The translations under genes were made by a program, and so were the position numbers. The notes under the pieces are model-generated. The model made no database searches, was not told the DNA's origin, and saw only the letters and a list, made by a program, of their open reading frames with translations. From Pseudoxanthobacter soli DSM 19599 (lineage in GTDB: Bacteria > Pseudomonadota > Alphaproteobacteria > Rhizobiales > Segnochrobactraceae), in assembly GCA_945898215.1 (NCBI GenBank), contig CAMDHY010000005.1, positions 1 to 64,000 on the forward strand: a stretch of 64,000 bases of DNA. The letters are read 5' to 3'. How positions within the stretch are numbered: position 1 is the stretch's first letter; each line of letters begins with the position of its first letter. Below, one piece after another: positions 24,613 to 35,957 of the stretch.

Positions 24613-25373
24613 GCGCCTCCGGCAAGGCGAGCGGCGGCGGCAAGGGAGCGGCGGGCAGCGGCCGCGGCTCCGGCGACCGCGCCCTGAAAGTGCGCGTGAA
24701 GACGGCAAAGAAGCGCACGGCCGCCTCGACGCGCTGGCTCTCCCGCCAGCTCAACGACCCCTATGTCCGCCGCACCAAGGCGGAGGGCTACCGGTCGCGG
24801 GCGGCCTACAAGCTCATCGAGATCGACGAGCAGTACAAGCTTCTGTCGAAGGGCCTGCGCATCGTCGACCTCGGCGCCGCCCCCGGCGGCTGGTGCCAGG
24901 TGGCGGCGGCGCGCACGAATTCCACCGACTCCGACCCGCGCATCGTCGCCATCGACTATCTGCCGGTCGATGCGCTGCCCGGCGTCGTCATCCTACAGAA
25001 GGACTTCCTCGACCAGGACGCCCCGGCGGCGATCGTCGCGGCTCTCGGCGGCGCCAAGGCCGATCTCGTGCTGTCCGACATGGCGGCGCCGGCGACGGGA
25101 CACAAGAAGACCGACCACCTGCGCATCATGCACCTCTGCGAGGTGGCGGCGGAGTTCGCCCGGGACATTTTGAAGCCCGGGGGCGCCTTCCTCGCCAAGG
25201 TGCTGCGCGGCGGCACGGAGAACCAGCTGCTCGCCGACCTGAAGCGTGACTTCGCCCAGGTGATGCACGTCAAGCCGCCGGCCAGCCGCTCCGATTCGGC
25301 CGAACTCTATGTGCTGGCGAAGGGTTTTCGCGGGCGCAGCGAGAGCGACGAGGCGCCGGCGGACGGCGGCTGA
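24609..25373 (+). CDS. rlmE: 23S rRNA (uridine-2'-O-) methyltransferase RlmE
   Basis: SAM-dependent 2'-O-methyltransferase (FtsJ/RrmJ) acting on U2552 (E. coli numbering) of 23S rRNA in the large subunit. The 254-residue product has a Gly/Ser/Lys-rich N-terminal tail, then a catalytic Lys in [13 protein letters not shown] motif [14 protein letters not shown], and the catalytic Asp in [16 protein letters not shown], with FLAKVLRGG (third tetrad residue) and the late Glu in [11 protein letters not shown]: the K-D-K-E tetrad. The GTG at 24609 overlaps the ppx stop by 4 bases. Confidence 0.95.
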   Translation: MSASGKASGGGKGAAGSGRGSGDRALKVRVKTAKKRTAASTRWLSRQLNDPYVRRTKAEGYRSRAAYKLIEIDEQYKLLSKGLRIVDLGAAPGGWCQVAAARTNSTDSDPRIVAIDYLPVDALPGVVILQKDFLDQDAPAAIVAALGGAKADLVLSDMAAPATGHKKTDHLRIMHLCEVAAEFARDILKPGGAFLAKVLRGGTENQLLADLKRDFAQVMHVKPPASRSDSAELYVLAKGFRGRSESDEAPADGG

Positions 25374-25418
25374 CGGGCAGGCGTCGTCACGTCGTGTGCT
25401 CCGGACCGAGCCCGTCGC

Positions 25419-26846
25419 TCAGGCGCCCCCCTCCGACGTGTCGCTGTCGGCGGGTGGGCGGCGCCGGCGGCCCGACATCGACGCGCCGGCGTCGGCCGGC
25501 AGGCGCAGGTAGGTGAGCACCGGCACCAGCGAGATCGCGCCGAGGATCAGGAACGCCGTCAGGTAGTCGGTCAGGGCGATCGAGTGGTCGCCGCTCTGCG
25601 ACCGCAGCACCTCGAGGATGAAGGCCGCGACGGCGACGCCGGTCGACAGCGCCAGCTGCTGGCTGACGCTCGACAGGCTGGTGGCGCGGCTCGTCTGGTC
25701 GTCCGGCACGTCGGCATAGGTGAGCGCGTTCAGGCAGGTGAACTGCAGCGAACGGAAGAAGCCGGCGGTGAGCAGCACCACAACGATCACATAGTGCGGC
25801 ACGCCGTAGATGAAGAGCCCGGTCACCGCGATGAAGCCGGCGCTGAGGACGCCGTTCACCACCAACACCGGCTTGAAGCCGACGCGCCGCACGATCGGGG
25901 CGGCCGTGAACTTCATCAGGAGTGCGCCGCCTGCGCCCGCGAAGGTCAGCATCCCCGTCTCGAAGGCCGTCAGCCCGAGGCCGAGCTGCAGCATCAGCGG
26001 CAGCAGGAACGGAAGGGCGCCGATGCCGATGCGGAACAGGAAGCCGCCGACGACGCCGGTGAACAGGGTGCGGTACTTGAACAGGGCGAGGTCGAGCAGA
26101 GGCCGGCTCGTCGACCGGCGGGCGTGGGCGACATAGAGCGTGGTGCACACGGCGCCCGCCGCGAGCAGCGCGAGCGACACCCAGAACGGCACGAAGGCCT
26201 GGCCGAACACCGAGAGCCCGAACACCAGTCCCGACAGTCCTGTGCCGAGCAGGACGAAGCCGAGGGCGTCGAACCGCCCCGGGTCCTCGGCCCGGAAATC
26301 CGGCACGAACAGTCGCGCCAGGATGAAGCCGACGATGCCGACGGGGACGTTGATCCAGAAGATCCAGCGCCAGTCGAAGAAGGTGACGATGAAGCCGCCG
26401 AGCGGTGGCCCCATCATCGGCCCGAGCAGGCTCGGCACCGTCAGCCACGCCATCAGACTGACGAGCTCGCTGCGCGGCGCGCTGCGGATCACCACCAGGC
26501 GTCCGACCGGCGTCATCATCGCCCCGCCGACGCCCTGCAGCACGCGTGCGGCGACGAACTGCTCGAGGGTGCTGGAGAAGCCCGAACAGATCGAGCCGAT
26601 GGTGAAGACGACGATCGCCAAGGAGAACACGGCGCGGGCGCCGAAGCGGTCCGCCGCCCAGCCGGAGGCGGGGATGAAGATCGCGAGGCCGAGGAGATAG
26701 GAGGTGAAGGCGAGCTTGAGGGCGATCGGGTCGACCGAGAGGTCGACGGCGATCGCCGGCAGTGCCGTGGCGATCACAGTGGCGTCGACCTGCTCCATGA
26801 ACAGGGCGGACGCGACGATCAACGCGGTGAACTGGGGGCGGGTCAC
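25419..26846 (-). CDS. DHA2-family (EmrB/QacA) MFS multidrug exporter
   Basis: Proton-driven drug exporter with about 14 membrane segments, 475 residues. DHA2 signatures are present: the helix-1 motif ALFMEQVDATVIATALPAI, the loop WAADRFGARAVF, the VLQGVGGAMMTPVGRLV motif C-like helix, and LLGPMMGPPLGGFI. The GTG at 26846 (TRPQFTAL next) is chosen because translation further upstream is Arg/Pro-rich and not membrane-like. There is no membrane-fusion (EmrA) partner or TetR regulator beside it. It is divergent from guaB across a 518-base gap. Confidence 0.9.
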   Translation of the reverse strand: MTRPQFTALIVASALFMEQVDATVIATALPAIAVDLSVDPIALKLAFTSYLLGLAIFIPASGWAADRFGARAVFSLAIVVFTIGSICSGFSSTLEQFVAARVLQGVGGAMMTPVGRLVVIRSAPRSELVSLMAWLTVPSLLGPMMGPPLGGFIVTFFDWRWIFWINVPVGIVGFILARLFVPDFRAEDPGRFDALGFVLLGTGLSGLVFGLSVFGQAFVPFWVSLALLAAGAVCTTLYVAHARRSTSRPLLDLALFKYRTLFTGVVGGFLFRIGIGALPFLLPLMLQLGLGLTAFETGMLTFAGAGGALLMKFTAAPIVRRVGFKPVLVVNGVLSAGFIAVTGLFIYGVPHYVIVVVLLTAGFFRSLQFTCLNALTYADVPDDQTSRATSLSSVSQQLALSTGVAVAAFILEVLRSQSGDHSIALTDYLTAFLILGAISLVPVLTYLRLPADAGASMSGRRRRPPADSDTSEGGA

Positions 26847-28867
<2,021 letters not shown>

Positions 28868-28902
28868 CGCGGCGGTTCCCGAGCGCACGAGAGGCCATCC
28901 CC

Positions 28903-29337
28903 ATGACCGTCGCCGCCAAGCTCCTGCCGATGTTCGTCCAGGTCGCCCTGACGCTTTGGCTCCTGTTCCTCCTCGGCTGGCGGCGCTACCGGGCCGTGCA
29001 GGGAGGCGAGGTGAAGCTCGAGCCGGAGTTCGCGCTGCGCAGCGACCGCTGGCCGCCGCGCGTCCGCCAGGTCTCGAACGCGCTCGCCAACCAGTCCGAG
29101 ATCCCGGTTCTCTTCTATGTCGCGATGGTGCTCGGCCTCGCCGTCAACGCCGTCGACTTCCTGTTCATCGTCTTCGCCTGGATCTTCGTGATCGCGCGGC
29201 TGCTGCACGCCGGCGTCCACGTCACCAGCAACGACATCCGCTTCCGCTTCCCGACCTACGCGGTCAGCGTCCTCGCCGTCATCGTGCTGTGGGTGATGAT
29301 CGCCCTGCACGTCTTTCTGGCGCCGGCGCTCGCATGA
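28903..29337 (+). CDS. MAPEG-family membrane protein
   Basis: Four-helix membrane protein of the MAPEG family (membrane-associated proteins in eicosanoid and glutathione metabolism), 144 residues. Hydrophobic segments lie at about residues 5-25, 63-83, 85-105 and 115-140. The loop NALANQSEIPVLFYV (about 60-74) is the family signature. Bacterial members are mostly uncharacterised; some have glutathione transferase activity. The ATG at 28903 has GAGAGG 8 bases upstream. Its stop overlaps the start of the next gene (ATGA), so the two are coupled. Confidence 0.87.
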   Translation: MTVAAKLLPMFVQVALTLWLLFLLGWRRYRAVQGGEVKLEPEFALRSDRWPPRVRQVSNALANQSEIPVLFYVAMVLGLAVNAVDFLFIVFAWIFVIARLLHAGVHVTSNDIRFRFPTYAVSVLAVIVLWVMIALHVFLAPALA

Positions 29338-30638
29338 CGCCGGCGGCACGGGTCGCGGCGGCGATCGAGGCCCTCGAAGACGTCTCGACGCGCCACCGGC
29401 CGGCATCCGAGGCGCTGAAGGACTGGGGCCGGGCGCATCGGTTCGCCGGCTCCGGCGACCGCGCGGCGATCGGCAACCTCGTCTTCGACGTGCTGCGCCG
29501 ACGCGCCTCGCTCGCCCGGCGGATGGGCTCGGACGCGCCCCGCGCCCTGGTGCTCGCCGGCTGGCATCACCTCTGGGGCGAGCCGCTCGACGCCATCGCT
29601 TCGGCGGCCGCCGATCCGCACGGCCCCGGTGCGCTCTCCGACGAAGAGCGCACGGCGCTCGCGGAAGGCTCGCTCGAGGGCGCTCCCGACTGGGTGCGCG
29701 CCGATCTGCCGGAGTGGCTGGCACCGCGGCTGTCGGCCTCGTTGGCGCTGGGGCTGGTGGAGGAGGGCGAGGCACTCGCCCGCCGCGCACCGGTCGACCT
29801 GCGCGTCAACACGCTGAAGGCGAAGCGCGAGAAGGTGCTCGCCCGGCTGTCGCGCTTCGAGGCGGTGGCGACGCCGTGGTCGCCGGTCGGCGTCCGCGTG
29901 CCGGTCGGCGAGCGGACGGCGCGGGCCCCGCACGTCGAGGGCGAGACGGAATATGCCCGCGGCTGGTTCGAGGTGCAGGACGAGGGCTCGCAGGTCGCAG
30001 CCCTGCTCGCCGGCGCGCGTCCGGGCGACCAGGTGGTCGACCTCTGCGCCGGTGCCGGCGGCAAGACGCTGGCGCTCGCCGCCGAGATGGACAACCGCGG
30101 CCAGGTCTATGCCTACGACGCCGACGCCCGCCGCTTCGGCGACATCGTCGCCCGCATCGACCGCTCCGGCGCCCGCAACATCCAGCTGCGCTCGCCGAAG
30201 ACGGCCGAGCCGCTCGCCGATTTGCGCGACCGCGCCGACCTCGTGCTGATCGACGCGCCGTGCACGGGTTCCGGCACGTGGCGCCGCCGGCCGGACGCGA
30301 AGTGGCGCCTCTCCGACGAGCAACTCGCGCAGCGGATCGTCGAGCAGGACGGCGTGCTCGCCGACGGCGCCCGCTTGGTGCGTCCGGGCGGCCGTCTCGT
30401 CTACGTCACCTGCTCGATCCTGCCGGAGGAGAACGAGGCGAGGGTGGCCGCCTTCCTCGCGCAGGCGCCGGACTTCGCGCTCGCCGACCCGGCCGAGAGC
30501 TGGCTCACGGCCTTCGCCGACGTCGTGCCGGAGCGCTTCGTCGCGACCGTCGGCGACGCCGGCCGCGCCATCCGCCTGACGCCGGCGAGCGCCGGAACGG
30601 ACGGCTTCTTCGTCGCCGTGATGACGCGCCGGGCCTGA
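29334..30638 (+). CDS. RsmB/NOP-family RNA (cytosine-5) methyltransferase
   Basis: SAM-dependent m5C methyltransferase acting on rRNA, 434 residues. It has the N-terminal helical domain seen in RsmB and then the Rossmann core: CAGAGGKTLALA (SAM loop), the catalytic-site IDAPCTGSGTWRRRPDAKW with PCTG cysteine, and VTCSILPEENE with the second (nucleophile/release) cysteine. ATG 29334 overlaps the MAPEG stop. The guaB, MAPEG, rsmB-like, guaA order is familiar from Hyphomicrobiales. RsmB (C967 of 16S) is the best guess for the target, but alphaproteobacterial paralogues exist. Confidence 0.9.
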   Translation: MTPAARVAAAIEALEDVSTRHRPASEALKDWGRAHRFAGSGDRAAIGNLVFDVLRRRASLARRMGSDAPRALVLAGWHHLWGEPLDAIASAAADPHGPGALSDEERTALAEGSLEGAPDWVRADLPEWLAPRLSASLALGLVEEGEALARRAPVDLRVNTLKAKREKVLARLSRFEAVATPWSPVGVRVPVGERTARAPHVEGETEYARGWFEVQDEGSQVAALLAGARPGDQVVDLCAGAGGKTLALAAEMDNRGQVYAYDADARRFGDIVARIDRSGARNIQLRSPKTAEPLADLRDRADLVLIDAPCTGSGTWRRRPDAKWRLSDEQLAQRIVEQDGVLADGARLVRPGGRLVYVTCSILPEENEARVAAFLAQAPDFALADPAESWLTAFADVVPERFVATVGDAGRAIRLTPASAGTDGFFVAVMTRRA

Positions 30639-30648
30639 CCGCGCGCGG

Positions 30649-31686
30649 CTACTGCAGCGAGCGCGTCAGGATCAGCACGTCGAGGTTCTCTGTCGGCACG
30701 TAGTCGGTCTTGCGGACCTCGAACAGCGTCGGGCCGATCTTGGTGACGCCCTCGGCGCAGAAGCTGACGAGGTTGTCGGGCGCGCCCTTGTCGACGACGA
30801 GGCGGAACTCGCCGATCGGCCCGGCCCAGTTGGCGCCCGTGGTCAGGATGTAGCCAACGCGCTGCTCGGCGAGATAGCCGCCCTCCGCCTTCTTCGCCGC
30901 GCGCTCGGCAGCAGTGAGGAACGATTTGTCGACGCAGTATTTGTCGATCGTCGGCCGCGTGTAGGGATCGCTCGCCGCGCCCGGCTGGCCGATCATTGAG
31001 CCGACCGACATTCCGACGCTCGGCACGTAGCGGTGCTCCACCAGCGTCTCGGTGCCGGCGGCAAAGCGCTGCTCCCGGTAGAACGTCGTGTGCAGCGTCC
31101 AGCGCGCCTCCAGGTGCCGCTTCATGCCGGTGCCGTCGTCGTCATACTCGACGACCTCGGCGAGCCCGAGCCGGACGAGTTCATCCCACTGGTCGGCCGG
31201 CAGGGCGTCGAGGACCATGTTCGTGCTGCGCAGATGCGGGGCGAGCGGGACACCCATGCCGGTCAGCAGCGCCGTGCGGTCGAGGCCGCGCGCCGTCACC
31301 CGCTGCTCGACGGCGTTTTCCACGGGCGCACCGTTCACCTCGGTGGTGAAGTCAATGAGCCGCACCGGGTCCTCGGTCGGGAAGGAGATGTTCTGCTCGG
31401 CCGAAGAGATGTTGATGTCCGGCATCGGGAAGGCGACCAGGCTGACGACGTCTTCGTCCGTGCGGTTGAAGAAGCGGTATTTGACGCGCACCAGCCTGGT
31501 CGAGACGAACAGGTCCTCCGAGCGCATCTCGATCGCATCGTTGTGGACGAAGACGAGTCCGCCAGCGGCGAGCTCGGCGGAGGAATCGTTGGCGGCGGCG
31601 GGCCCGGCCGATCCAATGATCCCGACGGCGACGGCAACGGCGCCGATCACGAGGGCGGCGGCAAGCGGGCTGGCGAGCGGTCTCAT
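30649..31686 (-). CDS. DUF4424-family exported protein of unknown function
   Basis: Exported protein, 345 residues, that I recognise as DUF4424 by the mature N-terminus ANDSSAELAAGGLVFVHN and the following MRSEDLFVSTRLVRVKYRFFN. A signal peptide covers about residues 1-32 with an AAA-type cleavage site. The rest looks all-beta, with no enzyme motif and two cysteines (CVDKS and SFCAEG) that could form a disulfide. ATG 31686 is chosen since GAGAG lies about 8 bases upstream; ATG 31698 is an in-frame alternative. It is convergent with the RsmB-like gene (10-base gap) and divergent from guaA. The function is unknown. Confidence 0.82.
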   Translation of the reverse strand: MRPLASPLAAALVIGAVAVAVGIIGSAGPAAANDSSAELAAGGLVFVHNDAIEMRSEDLFVSTRLVRVKYRFFNRTDEDVVSLVAFPMPDINISSAEQNISFPTEDPVRLIDFTTEVNGAPVENAVEQRVTARGLDRTALLTGMGVPLAPHLRSTNMVLDALPADQWDELVRLGLAEVVEYDDDGTGMKRHLEARWTLHTTFYREQRFAAGTETLVEHRYVPSVGMSVGSMIGQPGAASDPYTRPTIDKYCVDKSFLTAAERAAKKAEGGYLAEQRVGYILTTGANWAGPIGEFRLVVDKGAPDNLVSFCAEGVTKIGPTLFEVRKTDYVPTENLDVLILTRSLQ

Positions 31687-31863
31687 CAGGGCTCTCATCG
31701 GTCGGCTACGGGGCACACGGCCATGATTGCGCCCCCGATCGGGCCGCAGCGCAAGCCCCTCGCGGCGGGCATTGCGGCCCCGCGGCCGGCGCGGGTCGGC
31801 GTTCGTGGACAAAGGCCGCGTTAGCCCCTAGGAGAGCCTGACTTTCAAGGACAACGGCGCCCC

Positions 31864-33411
31864 ATGACCGACACCGTCCTCATCATCGACTTCGGCAGCC
31901 AGGTGACGCAGCTGATCGCCCGGCGCGTGCGCGAGAACGGCACCTACTGCGAGATCCATCCCTTCCAGACCGCCGAGGCGGCCTTCCACCGCCTGAAGCC
32001 GAAGGCGGTGATCCTCTCCGGCGGCCCGGCCTCGGTGCCGGACGCGGGCTCGCCGCGGGCGCCCCAGGCGGTCTTCGAGGCCGGCATCCCCGTCCTCGGC
32101 ATCTGCTACGGCCAGATGACGATGGCCGAGCAGCTCGGCGGCACCGTCGAGGGCGGCCACCATCGCGAGTTCGGCCGCGCCGACGTCACCGTGCGGGGCC
32201 CGAGTGCGCTCTTCGACGGCGTCTGGGAGGTCGGCGGCAAGCATCCCGTCTGGATGAGCCACGGCGACCGCATCACCGAGATGCCGGCGGGTTTCGAGGT
32301 CTATGCCGCCTCGCCGAACGCCCCCTTCGCCGTCATCGCCGACGAGGACCGGCACTTCTACGGGCTGATGTTCCACCCGGAAGTCGTCCATACCCCCGAC
32401 GGTGGCCGGCTCCTGTGGAACTTCGTCCACAAGATCGCGGGCCTCAAGTCCGAGTGGACGATGTCGGCCTACCGCCAGGCGATGGTCGACAAGATCCGCG
32501 CCCAGGTGGGCAGGGGCCGGGTCGTCTGCGGGCTCTCCGGCGGCGTCGATTCGGCGGTCGCCGCCGTCCTCATCCACGAGGCGATCGGCGACCAGCTCAC
32601 CTGCATCTTCGTCGACCACGGGCTGATGCGCCTGAACGAGGCGGAGGAGGTCGTCGGGCTGTTCCGCGGCCACTACAACATTCCGCTCGTCCACGTCGAC
32701 GCGAGCGAGATGTTCCTCACCGCGCTCGAGGGCGAGGCGGATCCGGAAACGAAGCGCAAGACGATCGGGCGCCTGTTCATCGAGGTGTTCGAGGCGGAGG
32801 CGAAGAAGCTCGGCGGCGCCGAGTTCCTCGCCCAGGGCACGCTCTACCCCGACGTCATCGAGAGCGTGTCGTTCTCCGGCGGCCCGTCGGTGACGATCAA
32901 GTCGCACCACAATGTCGGCGGCCTGCCCGAGCGGATGAACATGACGCTCGTCGAGCCGCTGCGCGAGCTCTTCAAGGACGAGGTGCGGGCGCTCGGCCGC
33001 GAACTCGGCCTGCCGGAGAGCTTCGTCGGCCGGCACCCGTTCCCCGGCCCCGGCCTCGCCATCCGCTGCCCGGGCGGCATCACCCGCGAGAAGCTCGACG
33101 TGCTCCGCCGCGCCGATGCGATCTATCTGGAAGAGATCCGCGCCGCGGGCCTCTACGACGTCATCTGGCAGGCCTTCGCGGTGCTGCTGCCGGTGCAGAC
33201 GGTCGGCGTGATGGGCGACGGGCGCACCTACGAGCACGTGCTGGCGCTCCGCGCGGTGACGTCGATCGACGGCATGACGGCCGACTTCTACCCCTTCGAC
33301 ATGGCCTTCCTCGGCCGCACGGCGACCCGCATCATCAACGAGATCCGCGGCATCAACCGCGTCGTCTACGACGTGACGTCGAAGCCGCCGGGCACGATCG
33401 AGTGGGAGTGA
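31864..33411 (+). CDS. guaA: GMP synthase (glutamine-hydrolysing)
   Basis: Converts XMP to GMP with ATP and glutamine. The 515-residue product has the class I glutamine amidotransferase domain (LIIDFGSQ at 6-13, nucleophile Cys81 in GICYGQ, and the His/Glu pair in MFHPEVVHT), the ATP pyrophosphatase P-loop [12 protein letters not shown], and the C-terminal dimerisation domain ending KPPGTIEWE. The length is usual. It follows guaB by three genes on the same strand. Confidence 0.98.
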   Translation: MTDTVLIIDFGSQVTQLIARRVRENGTYCEIHPFQTAEAAFHRLKPKAVILSGGPASVPDAGSPRAPQAVFEAGIPVLGICYGQMTMAEQLGGTVEGGHHREFGRADVTVRGPSALFDGVWEVGGKHPVWMSHGDRITEMPAGFEVYAASPNAPFAVIADEDRHFYGLMFHPEVVHTPDGGRLLWNFVHKIAGLKSEWTMSAYRQAMVDKIRAQVGRGRVVCGLSGGVDSAVAAVLIHEAIGDQLTCIFVDHGLMRLNEAEEVVGLFRGHYNIPLVHVDASEMFLTALEGEADPETKRKTIGRLFIEVFEAEAKKLGGAEFLAQGTLYPDVIESVSFSGGPSVTIKSHHNVGGLPERMNMTLVEPLRELFKDEVRALGRELGLPESFVGRHPFPGPGLAIRCPGGITREKLDVLRRADAIYLEEIRAAGLYDVIWQAFAVLLPVQTVGVMGDGRTYEHVLALRAVTSIDGMTADFYPFDMAFLGRTATRIINEIRGINRVVYDVTSKPPGTIEWE

Positions 33412-33478
33412 GGCGCAGCCGACGTGTGGCGACGCTTGCGCGCCGCCGACCGCCAGACCACTGACGGCGCTCACGGGC

Positions 33479-33503
33479 GGGTGCCACATCCGATGTGGCA
33501 CCC
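33479..33503. terminator. perfect 12-bp inverted repeat between convergent guaA and the OYE gene
   Basis: GGGTGCCACATC and GATGTGGCACCC are exact reverse complements around a single C. It lies in the 99-base gap between two convergent stop codons, where a bidirectional terminator is expected. There is no T-run on either side, so Rho-independent action is uncertain; it might instead be a protein-binding site. Confidence 0.45.
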
Positions 33504-33510
33504 GGGCGGG

Positions 33511-34605
33511 TCAGTGGCCGAATCCGGCGGTCATGGCGGGGTAGTCCGTGTAGCCCGCAGCGCCGCCACCATAGATCGTGGCGGGATTGGGCTGCGCGAG
33601 CGTTGCGCCGGTCATCAGCCGCTCGATCAGGTCTGGATTGGCGATGAATGGACGGCCGAACGCGAACAGGTCCGCCTTGCCCTCGGCCAGGCGTGACCTC
33701 GCGAGGTCGAGATCGTAGCCGTTGTTGGCGATGTAGGTGTTCCTGAAGCGGCGGCGGAGCGATCCGAAGTCGAACGCAGCCACATCGCGCGGGCCGCCAG
33801 TGGCGCCCTCGACGATGTGGACATAAGCGATGCCCAGCCTGTCGAGCTGCGCCACGACATAGTCGAACTGGGGCTGTTCGTTGCCGGACATCACGATGCC
33901 GCTGGCCGGCGAGACCGGTGAGAGGCGGACACCGGTGCGATCCGCGCCGATCTGCCGCGACACGGCCTCGGTCACCTCCAGCAGCAGGCGGGCGCGGTTC
34001 TCGATCGAGCCGCCGTAGGCGTCGGTGCGGACATTGGCCGTCTCCCGCAGAAACTGGTCGAGGAGATAGCCGTTGGCGCCATGCACCTCGACCCCGTCGA
34101 AGCCCGCCGCGATCGCGTTTGCGGCGGCCCGACGGAAGGTTTCGACGATGGCGGGAATCTCGCCGGCTTCGAGCGCACGCGGCTCCGAGACGTCGGCGAA
34201 GCCATTGTTGACGAAGGTCTTCGTCTCCGCGCGGATGGCCGACGGTGCGACGGGGGCCTTGCCGCCGAGAAGATCGACGTGGCTGACGCGGCCGACATGC
34301 CACAGCTGGACGAAGATGCGTCCGCCCTTGGCGTGGACCGCGTCGGTCACCGTCCGCCAGCCGGCGATCTGTTCCGGCGTGTAGAGCCCGGGCGTGTCCT
34401 GGTAGCCTTGCGCCTGCTCGGAGACCTGCGTGGCCTCGGTGATGATGAGCCCGGCGCCGGCGCGCTGGGCGTAGTACTCGGCCGCGTGCTGGCTCGGCAC
34501 GAGACCGGGGCCTGCACGGTTGCGCGTCAGCGGCGCCATGACGATGCGGTTCGAGAGCGTGAGCGGGCCGAGCTCGTACGGGGCGAAAAGGGACTTGTCG
34601 GACAT
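33511..34605 (-). CDS. NADH:flavin oxidoreductase, old yellow enzyme family (NemA-like)
   Basis: FMN ene-reductase that reduces activated C=C bonds, N-ethylmaleimide or nitro compounds. The 364-residue (beta/alpha)8 barrel has RIVMAPLTRNRA near the N-terminus, QLWHVGRVSHVDLL, the substrate-binding His-x-x-Asn in VEVHGANGYLLDQFLRE, NVRTDAYGGSIENRARLLLE, and the phosphate-binding FGRPFIANPDL near the end. All are typical of class I OYEs. ATG 34605. The LysR gene lies upstream on the same strand across a 319-base gap and could regulate it. Confidence 0.94.
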   Translation of the reverse strand: MSDKSLFAPYELGPLTLSNRIVMAPLTRNRAGPGLVPSQHAAEYYAQRAGAGLIITEATQVSEQAQGYQDTPGLYTPEQIAGWRTVTDAVHAKGGRIFVQLWHVGRVSHVDLLGGKAPVAPSAIRAETKTFVNNGFADVSEPRALEAGEIPAIVETFRRAAANAIAAGFDGVEVHGANGYLLDQFLRETANVRTDAYGGSIENRARLLLEVTEAVSRQIGADRTGVRLSPVSPASGIVMSGNEQPQFDYVVAQLDRLGIAYVHIVEGATGGPRDVAAFDFGSLRRRFRNTYIANNGYDLDLARSRLAEGKADLFAFGRPFIANPDLIERLMTGATLAQPNPATIYGGGAAGYTDYPAMTAGFGH

Positions 34606-34924
34606 GGAGCATCATCTTTCGTGCGTCTGTCGCGTTCGATCGCGCGCGTGGCTGCGTGACTGTCAGTCGGCCGCCCGGTAACGCGCCGCGTGGCGTGTGT
34701 TCCTGAAGCATGTGCGGAAGCATGGCCTGACGCGCGGCCTAAGGGGCGCTGCACTGTTGCACATCGGGCGGCGCTCAATCGTGACGGCCTCGCGGCGATC
34801 GACGCCGCCCAGCGCCGCCTCGACGAATTCACCGCTCTCCACCACGCCGGGTCCGAGGTGAGCCAGCGCCGGATCGACGACCTCATCGTCCGCAGCGGCC
34901 TGCCGGGAGCGGAACAACGGCCCG
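34606..34924. other. intergenic region between the LysR gene and the OYE gene
   Basis: No recognisable gene. Both strands have open frames of about 85-105 codons, but neither has a good start, a ribosome binding site or a family resemblance. It presumably holds the OYE promoter. Confidence 0.45.
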
Positions 34925-35848
34925 TCAGGCGTCGCCGAACGCGTCCTCGATTTTCGCCAGGGCGAGGCTCAAGCGCGGCGCGACGAAGTCGAGGAAGGCC
35001 CGGCGCTTGAGCGGCTGCACCGGTTGCGGCTGGTGAACGAGGTTGACCGGGGCCGGACGACCATCCCACTGGCGAAGCACGGGGACGAGGCGTCCGTCGG
35101 CGATGGCCGCCGCGACCTGATAGGACATCAGGCGCGCGACGCCGAGGCCGGCCGCCGCCGCCTCCACCACCGCATCGGCCGTGTTGACCGAGAACCGCGG
35201 CCGGATCGGCACCACGCGCTCGGACGCACCCATCCCGAATGTCCAGCTGCGGCGGGTCTGCGGGCCCTCGAAGGCGATGCAGTCGTGGTCGATCAGGGCG
35301 TCGGGGTCGGCGGGTTCGCCGCGTCGGGCGAGATAGTCCGGGCTCGCGCTGGCGATCCAGCGCACATGTCCGACCTGACGGCCGATCAGCCGACTGTCGG
35401 GCATGCGGCCGATGCGGACCGCCACATCGACATGGGCTTCGACGAGGTCGATCACCTGATCCGAGAGGATCAGCCGCACGGTGACCGGCGGATAGGCGGC
35501 CAGGAAGGCATGGACCACCGGGGCGACGTGGAGCTTGCCGAACATGATCGGCGCCGTCACCACCAACTCGCCGCGCGGTTCGCGATACTCGCCGCTGGCG
35601 GCACGCTCGGCGTCGGCCAGATCGTCGAGGAGGCGGCGCGCCACCGCCGTGAAGGCCTCGCCGGCCTCGGTCAGGACGAGCCTGCGGCTGGTCCGCACCA
35701 GAAGCCGCGAGCCGAGATGCGTCTCCAAATCGGAGATGCGGCGGCTGATCGTCGGCAACGGCACCTTGAGCGAACGGGACGCCGCCGACAGGCTGCCGCC
35801 GTCCACCGCCGCCACCAGCGTCCGCATGGCCTCGAAGCGATCCATCAT
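34925..35848 (-). CDS. LysR-family transcriptional regulator
   Basis: DNA-binding regulator, 307 residues. The N-terminal winged helix-turn-helix (FEAMRTLVAAVDGGSLSAAS, about residues 5-24, then ISRRISDLETHLGSRLLVR) is followed by a two-lobed effector domain. It belongs to the CrgA/DmlR-like branch by the MDRFEAMR opening. It is divergent from the AhpD-like gene with 109 bases between them, so it most likely controls that operon and itself; the OYE gene downstream may be a further target. Starts are two adjacent ATGs (35848 and 35845). Effector unknown. Confidence 0.93.
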   Translation of the reverse strand: MMDRFEAMRTLVAAVDGGSLSAASRSLKVPLPTISRRISDLETHLGSRLLVRTSRRLVLTEAGEAFTAVARRLLDDLADAERAASGEYREPRGELVVTAPIMFGKLHVAPVVHAFLAAYPPVTVRLILSDQVIDLVEAHVDVAVRIGRMPDSRLIGRQVGHVRWIASASPDYLARRGEPADPDALIDHDCIAFEGPQTRRSWTFGMGASERVVPIRPRFSVNTADAVVEAAAAGLGVARLMSYQVAAAIADGRLVPVLRQWDGRPAPVNLVHQPQPVQPLKRRAFLDFVAPRLSLALAKIEDAFGDA

Positions 35849-35850
35849 GC

Positions 35851-35865
35851 TTCCATAAAACGGAA
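35851..35865. promoter_or_regulatory. candidate LysR operator TTCC-N7-GGAA
   Basis: An inverted repeat TTCC/GGAA with a 7-base AT-rich spacer, holding a T-N11-A core (T35852, A35864), the usual LysR-binding pattern. It starts 2 bases upstream of the LysR ATG, where binding would also allow autoregulation. The whole gap to 35957 is unusually AT-rich for this window and ends with a strong GGGAGGG ribosome binding site for the divergent gene. Confidence 0.5.
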
Positions 35866-35957
35866 TATAGGGTCTAGAAAATGACGTCTGACGGTGAAAA
35901 ATGAAAGATCATAGATAGGAGGCACCGGCCGTTCCGGCTGGAAGGGAGGGACCTCCG

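Noticed and set aside
34663-35010. Possible small genes or a gene remnant between the LysR and OYE genes
   Set aside because: Open frames exist on both strands, but without ribosome binding site, domain resemblance or a credible start.
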